From: an uncultured Eubacteriales bacterium
GTDB lineage: Bacteria; Bacillota; Clostridia; Monoglobales; Monoglobaceae
Assembly: GCA_905198865.1 (NCBI GenBank)
Contig: CAJKEB010000083.1
Coordinates: forward strand, 1 to 5,332
DNA length: 5,332 nucleotides
Reading direction: 5' to 3'
Shown here: piece by piece, positions 1 to 5,033 of the stretch
Layout: every line of letters begins with the position of its first letter
How positions within the stretch are numbered: the stretch's first letter is position 1
Translations under genes and position numbers: made by a program
The notes under the pieces: generated by a model
Seen by the model: the letters and a program-made list of their open reading frames with translations, nothing else
Told to the model about the DNA's origin: nothing
Database searches by the model: none

Positions 1-15
1 ACCGCAGTTTGCATT

Positions 16-34
16 TCCACCTGAAACAGGTGGA
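16..34. repeat. Short perfect inverted repeat (hairpin)
   Basis: An 8-bp perfect inverted repeat, tccacctg and caggtgga, is separated by three bases (aaa). No T-run follows on either strand, so it is not a convincing intrinsic terminator by itself. It lies just outside the stronger hairpin at 69-98. It may be an RNA structure at the 3' end of a gene lying left of the window, or simply part of that gene's coding sequence. Confidence 0.4.
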
Positions 35-68
35 GTCAATTAAACTATAATTTGTATTGCAAAACAAG

Positions 69-98
69 GGGCTGCTGCGGTGAGTAACGCAGCAGCCC
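69..98 (-). terminator. Hairpin terminator of the YmaF-family gene
   Basis: An 11-bp perfect GC-rich stem (gggctgctgcg at 69-79, cgcagcagccc at 88-98) encloses an 8-nt loop. It begins 24 bp past the stop codon of the minus-strand gene. Read on the minus strand, the stem is followed by CTTGTTTTG, a moderate T-tract. On the plus strand it is followed by AAAATTTATATTTT, so it could also work for a gene entering from the left, as a shared bidirectional terminator. Confidence 0.7.
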
Positions 99-122
99 AA
101 AATTTATATTTTCCTTTTTAAG

Positions 123-512
123 TTAGTATTTCTTTTCGCAATCATCTTTTTCCTCAATGGGGTCTTCAATGAGCGTAGCAAATCTGAACTCGTGCGTGTG
201 GCCGTCGTCCGGATCTGTTGTTGAGTTCAGATAATGGACGTGTCTGCCGTCGCCTACCGGGATGGCTATACCTGTCTGACCTGAGAATTCGTGGTAGTGT
301 CCGTCAAATGAGTCGGTACGGAAGTTCACTTTGTGAACATGGCTTCCTTTAAACTTTATTTCCACATCCGATACCGTAGCAAATCTGTGATTGTGAGCAC
401 ATTCACAGCGTTCAGCTATCTGAGTGCTTCCCAATATCTCATGGTCATGCTTCTTTTCATGGCGGCAGTTACATGAATCCTGATCGTGACCTGACATAAT
501 GATTTCTGACAT
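123..512 (-). CDS. YmaF-family histidine-rich protein
   Basis: A 129-aa protein resembling the YmaF family (named after Bacillus subtilis YmaF), whose function is unknown to me. The ATG at 512 was chosen because AAAGGAGG lies 10 nt upstream; the open frame runs 26 codons further, to 590, but that extension is basic and not YmaF-like. The sequence holds 14 His, arranged as HxH pairs at residues 22/24, 40/42, 58/60, 72/74, 91/93 and 105/107, plus Cys pairs CNC (14/16) and CEC (36/38). Residues 58-88 and 91-121 look like two copies of a ~33-residue repeat of the form HVH-x11-HxHEF. There is no signal peptide or membrane segment, so it is probably cytosolic. Metal binding is plausible from the HxH and CxC pattern but is inference. 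It is transcribed alone, away from the rest of the window, and ends at the hairpin at 69-98. Confidence 0.85.
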   Translation of the reverse strand: MSEIIMSGHDQDSCNCRHEKKHDHEILGSTQIAERCECAHNHRFATVSDVEIKFKGSHVHKVNFRTDSFDGHYHEFSGQTGIAIPVGDGRHVHYLNSTTDPDDGHTHEFRFATLIEDPIEEKDDCEKKY

Positions 513-675
513 GATTAAGTTACGCCTCCTTTGCCTTGATACATTATCATCATATGCAAGGTGGACAAATTGTGTGCAGGGATAAAACAAATTTTTTAAG
601 GTTAAATTAAGGAATGAATATTACAATACCAACTGTTGAAATAATAATATTATTATCAAAGAAGTGTGCTTTATT

Positions 676-1152
676 ATGAAGATTAAAAGATTTGTAAGTA
701 TTGCGCTTGCTGTTATGCTTACACTTAGCATAATGTCCGGCGTAACTGCTGAGCAGGACGGCGGCATAACGGTTATTATCAACGGCAACGCAGTTGATTT
801 TACAAATTACGACAACGCTCTGCCTTATATTGAGAATGACATAACCTTAGTTCCGATACGAGTCATTGCTGAGGGCTTAGGCTTTGATGTGAGCTGGAAC
901 GAGAGCAAAAGCACTGTCGGAGTTAACGGCCGTAGTGAGATTTTGCTTACTGTTAATTCCGATACTGCGTATGTGAACGGCGAAGCTGTGGCGCTTGACG
1001 TACTGGCACGTCTGACCGGGGAGAGAACCTTTGTGCCTTTGAGATTTGTTTCTGAAAACCTGGGTGCAGTTGTTATATGGGATGAAAGCACAAGAACAAT
1101 AAATATTACCCCGACTTGTTCGCGGCTACGCTTTTCAGCAAGCAGCTTATAA
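676..1152 (+). CDS. Secreted copper amine oxidase N-terminal domain protein
   Basis: A 158-aa exported protein. Residues 1-25 form a Sec signal peptide (MKIKR, hydrophobic core, cleavage after VTA). Residues ~33-147 match the copper amine oxidase N-terminal domain, with the paired motifs TLVPIRVIAEGLGFDVSW (about 57-74) and TFVPLRFVSENLGAVVIW (about 118-135). Despite its name the domain is not catalytic; in Firmicutes it is a common extracellular module of cell-surface proteins. The ATG at 676 was preferred over GTG at 664 because it gives a clean signal peptide and AAAGAAG lies 11 nt upstream; neither start has a strong ribosome site. The last ~11 residues (CSRLRFSASSL) do not belong to the domain. 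They appear to be an out-of-frame reading of the next gene's first membrane helix, so the natural C-terminus or stop is probably lost. No clear promoter was found in the divergent gap; it holds an AT palindrome at 641-656. Confidence 0.8.
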   Translation: MKIKRFVSIALAVMLTLSIMSGVTAEQDGGITVIINGNAVDFTNYDNALPYIENDITLVPIRVIAEGLGFDVSWNESKSTVGVNGRSEILLTVNSDTAYVNGEAVALDVLARLTGERTFVPLRFVSENLGAVVIWDESTRTINITPTCSRLRFSASSL

Positions 1153-1154
1153 GT

Positions 1155-1916
1155 ATGCAGTATCACGAGGTTGCGGGACTTATATTGATTGGTCTGGTCG
1201 TTGTACATATTGTTATAAATATCAAGACCGCCTCGGCTATGTGTAAGAAATTCCTGAAAGACCCTGCCGCTATAAAAACCGGACTGGTTGTGGATATACT
1301 TCTGCTGCTCTGCTTTGCGTTGGTCGGAATAAGCGGTGTACTCATATCCCACACAATACTGACCGGAATATCATCGGATAATGTGATTTATAAAATGCTG
1401 CATATGTTTGGCGGCGGATTGTCAGTCATTCTCTTAGGTGTGCATATCGGGTTGCACATATGCCGCAAGCCTTTGCCTGTTGTTGCGGCAGTCGTTGCAA
1501 CTGCAATAGTTCTCTGCGGCGGAATATACGGTGCGGTAAACTCAAGCGAGGTTCGTTGGTTGTCATCACCACTAACCTTTTCATCACAGTCAGGTGGCGG
1601 CAGTGAACATACATCTCCGGGCAATGATTCTGATAAAACATCAGGAAATAAAGCTCAGGCAAATGTGCAGGACGAAACACACCAAAGCAGCGAGCGTCAG
1701 AGCGGACAATCGGCAAATTCCGGAGGGAAAAACAGACAGCCATTGCCGTTTCCGCAAAAGGTACAAAATATAATAATATTTTTAGGAATGATACTATCCT
1801 GCACAATGATTACATACTGGATTGCAGTTCCAAAGAAGAAAAAGACTGACGTGCCATCGGCATGGGAAAGACAGACGAAAAGTACAAATTGTGCGAAATT
1901 CCCAAAGTCAGAATAA
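1155..1916 (+). CDS. DUF4405-like cytochrome-b-type membrane protein, probably 5'-truncated
   Basis: An integral membrane protein of 253 aa from ATG 1155. That ATG sits 2 nt after the preceding stop (TAA-gt-ATG), which suggests translational coupling; there is no Shine-Dalgarno. TTG 1116 is in frame and would add FAATLFSKQLIS, which looks like the end of the family's first helix. Visible segments: ~6-22, 43-64, 84-102, 107-128, then a polar Ser/Gly/Gln/His-rich linker (~130-200) and a last helix at ~203-225 followed by KKKK. Histidines in or near helices (H4 in HEVAG, H18, H66, H83, H97, H101) resemble the heme-b ligands of the DUF4405/cytochrome-b561-like group, so a membrane electron-transfer role is likely but inferred. 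Known relatives usually start with a complete first helix before the HE(V/I)AG motif; here the frame is closed by a TGA at 1083 and most of that helix is missing. It may be a remnant rather than a working gene. Confidence 0.65.
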   Translation: MQYHEVAGLILIGLVVVHIVINIKTASAMCKKFLKDPAAIKTGLVVDILLLLCFALVGISGVLISHTILTGISSDNVIYKMLHMFGGGLSVILLGVHIGLHICRKPLPVVAAVVATAIVLCGGIYGAVNSSEVRWLSSPLTFSSQSGGGSEHTSPGNDSDKTSGNKAQANVQDETHQSSERQSGQSANSGGKNRQPLPFPQKVQNIIIFLGMILSCTMITYWIAVPKKKKTDVPSAWERQTKSTNCAKFPKSE

Positions 1917-1993
1917 AAACAGAGTTAATTGACTGATAAGCTCGTATTATATACATTTAATAACATAAAGAGGTGTCAGCTGACTTTCTTGTC

Positions 1994-2022
1994 TTGATTT
2001 TATGGATAAAGCATTGTATAAT
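1994..2022 (+). promoter_or_regulatory. Sigma-A type promoter of the kinase/regulator operon
   Basis: A -35 box TTGATT (1994-1999), a 17-bp spacer and a consensus -10 TATAAT (2017-2022) lie about 90 bp before the kinase start. Transcription would begin near 2029, leaving a leader of roughly 84 nt. A 10-bp palindrome, GTCAGCTGAC (1975-1984), sits 9 bp upstream of the -35 box and could be a regulator site. No terminator for the upstream gene is evident between 1917 and this promoter. Confidence 0.65.
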
Positions 2023-2112
2023 GTAAGTATTAATAAAGATATATAATGATAAATGAGAAATATCTGCGGATACGCCTTAAAACGGCATATCGGCACAAGT
2101 GGAGAAATGAGT

Positions 2113-3414
2113 ATGCAGAACTTTAATGAAATGAACATACTTAATGCGAGCTTATGTGCGTTTTCCGCATTGGTTACGCTGTTTTTGCTGATAGGTGCTG
2201 TTACAGATACTAACAGCCGAAAACCGTTCATGAAGAGCTTTATCATTTTATTGATTTCAAATATCTTCATGCAGCTTGGAGAAGCGGGAACCTGGTTTTT
2301 TGAGGGTCTGAATGAGAATGTTGATCTGCTTTACGCTTTCATGCTTATGTCGTTGGTATTCAGCTATGTTTTAATGGCAAGCTATGCCTATTGCCTGACG
2401 GGTTTTGTGCGTGAAAGAGAGGATGTGTCGGCAATGCCTGCGCGTATTATTGCGGTAATGTGCGGTATATTCATACTGTTATCGGTGATTTCTGCATTTA
2501 ACGGAATGTTTTTCTCGTATGACGAGGGCGGGCATCTTGTGTACGGTCCGCTGTACGGTCTTGTCAGAGCGTTTGACTTATTCGCTCTCATTTGGGAAAT
2601 GACGTTTGTGTTACGCTATCACAAAACGCTGACGCTGCGCGGAACACTGTTTTTGCTTTCCTTCAGCGTACTTCCGCTGATGGCTATGTCGCTGCAGTTT
2701 TTCTGGTATCCAACGCCGGAATATTTGGCGACAACGCTGTCTCTGATTATTGTGTTTGTCCTGTTTCACGGTGAAATTACACGCCAGCTTGCCGAGAAAG
2801 AAAGACAGCTCACCGAAAGCTGTATTTCAATTATGCTCAGTCAGATACAGCCGCACTTTCTGTATAATTCTATAAACGCTATCCGCGAGCTTTGCAGAAT
2901 TGATGCAGAGGCGGCACGTGATGCTCTGGGGGATTTTGCGGTATATTTGCGCGGTAATATGGATTCCCTAGTGAGCCGTACACCTATCCATTTTTCAAAA
3001 GAGCTTGATCATATTGAAAACTATCTGAAGCTGGAAAAGCTGCGCTTTGGGGATGATCTGAACATTGTCTATGATATACAGGAACAGGATTTCTTCCTGC
3101 CCTCGCTTACGGTACAGCCTTTGGTGGAAAATGCGGTCAAGCACGGTATATGCGAAAAGGAAAACGGCGGCACGCTGACGCTCAGAACACGCAGGGATGC
3201 TGAAAACATCGTGATTGAAGTGATGGATGACGGAATAGGCTTTGATACAGAAAATTCTGTATGCCGGGATGACAGACGTTCTCATATAGGCATTACGAAT
3301 ATAAGAAACAGATTAGAGCAAATGTGTGACGGAAGCCTGACAATCATGAGTTCACCTGAGAAGGGAACTACGGCTGTAATAAAATTCAGAATTGAAACGG
3401 AAGAAAGAAATTAA
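2113..3414 (+). CDS. Sensor histidine kinase, LytS/YehU type with 7-TM sensor
   Basis: A 433-aa membrane kinase, expected to autophosphorylate and pass phosphate to the adjacent response regulator. Seven hydrophobic segments are visible at about 12-30, 42-58, 73-98, 111-128, 147-169, 176-198 and 205-218, with very short loops, so the signal is probably sensed in or near the membrane. A short helical linker leads to a His_kinase (PF06580-type) region with SQIQPHFLYNSINAIREL, putting the phospho-accepting His at residue 248. The ATPase domain follows: N box LTVQPLVENAVKHG (N340), G1 DDGIGF (372-377) and G2 HIGITNIRNRL (391-401). All catalytic motifs look intact. ATG 2113 was chosen because GGAG at 2101-2104 lies 8 nt upstream. 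ATG 2053 is in frame, but it has no ribosome site and adds 20 non-hydrophobic residues; ATG 2107 is too close to GGAG. The natural ligand is unknown. Confidence 0.9.
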   Translation: MQNFNEMNILNASLCAFSALVTLFLLIGAVTDTNSRKPFMKSFIILLISNIFMQLGEAGTWFFEGLNENVDLLYAFMLMSLVFSYVLMASYAYCLTGFVREREDVSAMPARIIAVMCGIFILLSVISAFNGMFFSYDEGGHLVYGPLYGLVRAFDLFALIWEMTFVLRYHKTLTLRGTLFLLSFSVLPLMAMSLQFFWYPTPEYLATTLSLIIVFVLFHGEITRQLAEKERQLTESCISIMLSQIQPHFLYNSINAIRELCRIDAEAARDALGDFAVYLRGNMDSLVSRTPIHFSKELDHIENYLKLEKLRFGDDLNIVYDIQEQDFFLPSLTVQPLVENAVKHGICEKENGGTLTLRTRRDAENIVIEVMDDGIGFDTENSVCRDDRRSHIGITNIRNRLEQMCDGSLTIMSSPEKGTTAVIKFRIETEERN

Positions 3415-3427
3415 GGGGGGAGCGGCA

Positions 3428-4261
3428 ATGTATATTTTAGCGGCTGATGATGAACAGCTTGCGCTGAGCGCGCTGATGAACGAACTGAAAACAGTATTCC
3501 CGGCTGCCGAGCTGCACGGCGAAAGAAGCCCTCACTCAGCCATCGAATGGGTAAAGAATTTATCGGCACAGGGTGAAACGCTCTCTTATGCATTTTTGGA
3601 TATAAAGATGCGGGGCATGAGCGGTCTGGAGCTTGCACGCCAACTGAAAAGCATATACCCTCAGGTTACGCTGTTTTTCTGTACGGCATACAGCGAATAC
3701 GCCCTTGACGCTTTCGGTTTGTTTGCAAAGGGATATTTGATGAAGCCTGTTGAGGCGCATGAGATAGAACGGGTTCTCGATGAAATGGTAACCGACTGGC
3801 GAATGGAGCCCGCCGGACTGCCGCGGGATATACGGATTCAGACCTTCGGGCATTTTGAAGTTTTTGTCGACGGGGTTCCTGTAACTTTTGAACGTGAAAA
3901 GTCAAAAGAACTGCTTGCATATCTGGTTGACCGCCACGGCTCGTCCGTGACGACGGAACAGATTGCGTCAGTATTATGGGAGGATGAAACCTATGACCGA
4001 AAATTGAAAAACCGTACAACAACGACGGTTACCTCACTGAAAAATTCGCTAACGGCGGCGGGAGCGGAGGATATTCTGATCAAGACATGGAACCATCTTG
4101 CACTGGACATAACAAAGATAAAATGCGATGCTTATGATTACGAAAAATGGGACGCTGTCGCGGTCAACTCCTTTCACGGCGAATATATGACGAATTACTC
4201 ATGGGCGGAGTTTACCACAGGTAAATATGTTAAGATGGAAGCAGAGAGAAGTAAAATATAA
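3428..4261 (+). CDS. Response regulator with SARP/OmpR-like DNA-binding domain
   Basis: A 277-aa regulator, partner of the kinase 13 nt upstream in the same operon. ATG 3428 has the strong site GGGGGGAG (3415-3422) 5 nt before it. Residues 1-~122 form a receiver with a complete active site: acidic pair D7/D8, phosphoacceptor D58 in FLDIKMRGMSG, T86, Y91 and K106 in LMKPV. Residues ~134-230 look like a winged helix of the Trans_reg_C/SARP kind (IQTFGHFEVFVDGVPVTF, then KSKELLAYLV, and TTEQIASVLW), not the LytTR domain usually paired with LytS-type kinases. The tail (~233-267, DAYDYEKW and YMTNYSWAEFTTGKY) resembles the start of the BTAD-like region of clostridial SARP-type regulators, cut short. 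Proteins of this type bind direct repeats with 11-bp spacing next to the -10 box, and exactly such repeats occur in the gap downstream. A transcription activator role is inferred. Confidence 0.9.
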   Translation: MYILAADDEQLALSALMNELKTVFPAAELHGERSPHSAIEWVKNLSAQGETLSYAFLDIKMRGMSGLELARQLKSIYPQVTLFFCTAYSEYALDAFGLFAKGYLMKPVEAHEIERVLDEMVTDWRMEPAGLPRDIRIQTFGHFEVFVDGVPVTFEREKSKELLAYLVDRHGSSVTTEQIASVLWEDETYDRKLKNRTTTTVTSLKNSLTAAGAEDILIKTWNHLALDITKIKCDAYDYEKWDAVAVNSFHGEYMTNYSWAEFTTGKYVKMEAERSKI

Positions 4262-4285
4262 AAGCAGAGCGAAGTAAAAATTAGA
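4240..4285 (+). repeat. Imperfect 23-bp tandem duplication across the regulator stop codon
   Basis: The segment 4240-4262 is repeated at 4263-4285 with about 19 of 23 positions identical; the first 17 bases (agcagag-a/c-gaagtaaaa) differ at one position. The stop codon at 4259-4261 lies in the first copy. The period is not a multiple of three, so the second copy is not an in-frame extension. It looks like a local slippage duplication at the gene's 3' end. Confidence 0.55.
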
Positions 4286-4319
4286 AAAACAAGTAAAATT
4301 TAACAGATATATACCGGCT

Positions 4320-4348
4320 GCAGGAGAAATTTCTCTTGCTGCTTTTTT
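4320..4348 (+). terminator. Intrinsic terminator of the kinase/regulator operon
   Basis: The stem gcaggaga (4320-4327) pairs with tctcttgc (4332-4339), including one G-T pair, around the loop aatt. It is followed after TG-C by a run of six T (4343-4348). It starts 59 bp beyond the response-regulator stop and separates the operon from the regulatory region serving the next gene. Confidence 0.75.
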
Positions 4349-4351
4349 GTG

Positions 4352-4371
4352 TGTCCTTTGCAGTGTATAAT
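4352..4371 (+). promoter_or_regulatory. Candidate activator-dependent promoter P1 with TGTCCTTTG box
   Basis: A consensus -10 TATAAT (4366-4371) has no recognisable -35 at normal spacing, since the region is the terminator's T-run. Instead TGTCCTTTG starts 14 bp before it. An inverted copy, AAGGACA (4375-4381), lies just beyond the -10, so the hexamer is flanked by TGTCCTT and AAGGACA. It points toward the receiver gene at 4574. The box is identical in sequence and distance to that of P2. Whether it is a working promoter or only a regulator site is uncertain. Confidence 0.45.
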
Positions 4372-4463
4372 ACCAAGGACAATGAGAATTTGTAATAATT
4401 ACACAAGAGCAGGCAGAGAATTTTGTGAATTTAGTAGAAATTTTGAAATTCTCCCCGGTTTTG

Positions 4464-4494
4464 TGTCCTTTTGATGTCCTTTGTTGTTTATAAT
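4464..4494 (+). promoter_or_regulatory. Candidate activator-dependent promoter P2 with two 11-bp-spaced boxes
   Basis: TGTCCTTT occurs at 4464-4471 and 4475-4482, exactly 11 bp apart, one helical turn. The -10 TATAAT follows at 4489-4494. The usual -35 position holds no TTGACA-like hexamer and is occupied by the boxes. SARP regulators are known to bind heptamer direct repeats of 11-bp period ending about 8 bp before the -10, and this arrangement is very close to that. The likely regulator is the SARP-like protein encoded immediately upstream; the likely target is the receiver gene about 80 bp downstream. Confidence 0.6.
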
Positions 4495-4573
4495 ATGTAT
4501 TAACTTGATAGTAATGACTTAATCATTGAGTTAATTATGTATATTTAAACTAAGAAAGGAGCGATCTGAGTTG

Positions 4574-4936
4574 ATGATAATGCTGGTTGAAAATAATGAC
4601 GATGATATGAGAAATCTGAAAAGCTGCGTTGCAGAGTGTTATCCTGACAGTGATATCATTGCTTTTTCAGACCCGGCGGAAGCGTTGGAGTTTATCCGGT
4701 CAGATAAGGCTGTTGTTGATTTGTGCTTTACCGAGGTCGTGATGCGGGGAGTTACAGGCTTCAGACTTGTCTCAGCGCTGCGTGAGCGCAACAAAGCGTC
4801 AAAGGTTGTTTTCCTTGCGGACACTTCCGATTATGCCATTGATGCGTGGCGGTATAATGCAAACGATTACTTGCTTAAGCCGGTTACGCTTAAAAGCGTT
4901 GAGCATACTTTATCAAGTTTTTCGCATGCGCCGTGA
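4574..4936 (+). CDS. Stand-alone receiver protein lacking the phosphoacceptor Asp
   Basis: A 120-aa protein that is a single CheY-like receiver domain with no output domain. The fold pattern is clear: IMLVEN at the first strand, VVDLCFTEVVMRGVTGFRLV, KVVFLADTSDYAIDAW and NDYLLKPV. The active site is degenerate: E6/N7 stand for the acidic pair, E54 sits where the phosphoacceptor Asp should be (FTEVVMRG against the usual FLDIxMRG), and A82 replaces the conserved Thr/Ser. K102 and the aromatic Y87 remain. Glu at this position can mimic phosphorylated Asp in some regulators, so a permanently active or phosphorylation-independent partner protein is possible (inference). The SDYAIDAW and LLKPVT segments resemble receivers of SARP-type regulators like the one upstream, suggesting a paralog that lost its DNA-binding part. 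AAAGGAG at 4555-4561 supports this start; TTG 4571, one codon upstream, is an equally possible start. Confidence 0.8.
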   Translation: MIMLVENNDDDMRNLKSCVAECYPDSDIIAFSDPAEALEFIRSDKAVVDLCFTEVVMRGVTGFRLVSALRERNKASKVVFLADTSDYAIDAWRYNANDYLLKPVTLKSVEHTLSSFSHAP

Positions 4937-4984
4937 ATGATGAATTGCTCTATGACGTAATATGCGGTATGAAGCTGTGACTTT

Positions 4985-4990
4985 TATAAT
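4985..4990 (+). promoter_or_regulatory. Possible -10 box before the Calx-beta-like gene
   Basis: A TATAAT hexamer lies 44 bp before the GTG start, in the 97-nt gap after the receiver gene. No -35 box is recognisable 16-18 bp upstream, and no exact TGTCCTTT box is present; TGTGACTTT abuts the hexamer but at a different distance. No terminator was seen after the receiver gene, so the next gene may instead be read from P2. Confidence 0.25.
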
Positions 4991-5033
4991 AAATGCAATG
5001 AAAAATAAATATATTTAGAAGGAGATGTTTATC

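Larger units (their letters stand above)
4262..4573. other. Regulatory intergenic region between the two regulator genes
   Basis: This 312-nt AT-rich stretch holds no convincing gene on either strand. In order it contains the second copy of a short tandem duplication, the intrinsic terminator of the kinase/regulator operon, a first TGTCCTTTG/TATAAT element, and an imperfect long inverted repeat at 4416-4453 (gagaattt and aaattctc outside; aattt and aaatt inside). A second TATAAT element with two TGTCCTTT boxes follows, then a ~75-nt leader ending in the ribosome site AAAGGAG of the next gene. Confidence 0.7.

Noticed and set aside
2..43. Open frame on the plus strand (PQFAFPPETGGVN then stop), possibly the end of a gene from the left, with a PPETGG string recalling a sortase signal
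   Set aside because: Only 13 codons are visible, and no hydrophobic segment or basic tail follows the PPETGG as a sortase signal needs. Too little to call a gene.
641..656. 16-bp palindrome ATAATAATATTATTAT before the copper amine oxidase domain gene
   Set aside because: It is a simple AT-repeat palindrome that can arise by chance in an AT-rich gap, and it does not pair with a properly spaced -35 box.
825..1352. 175-codon minus-strand open frame opposite the copper amine oxidase/DUF4405 junction
   Set aside because: It has no domain-like pattern and overlaps two plus-strand genes with recognisable families; it is a shadow frame.
1967..1990. Palindrome GTCAGCTGAC with flanking AAG/CTT as a terminator of the DUF4405 gene
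   Set aside because: The palindrome has no loop, pairing beyond it is poor, and no T-run follows; at most it is a protein-binding site.
2592..2774. 60-codon plus-strand open frame inside the kinase
   Set aside because: It lies wholly in the transmembrane part of an intact kinase in another frame, with no ribosome site.
3666..4022. 118-codon minus-strand open frame inside the response regulator
   Set aside because: The opposite strand encodes intact receiver and winged-helix motifs. The product is Arg/Gln-rich with no family resemblance.
4461..4476. TTGTGT (4461) or TTGATG (4471) as a normal -35 for the TATAAT at 4489
   Set aside because: The spacers would be 22 and 12 bp, outside the 16-18 bp range, which supports activator dependence rather than a standard promoter.
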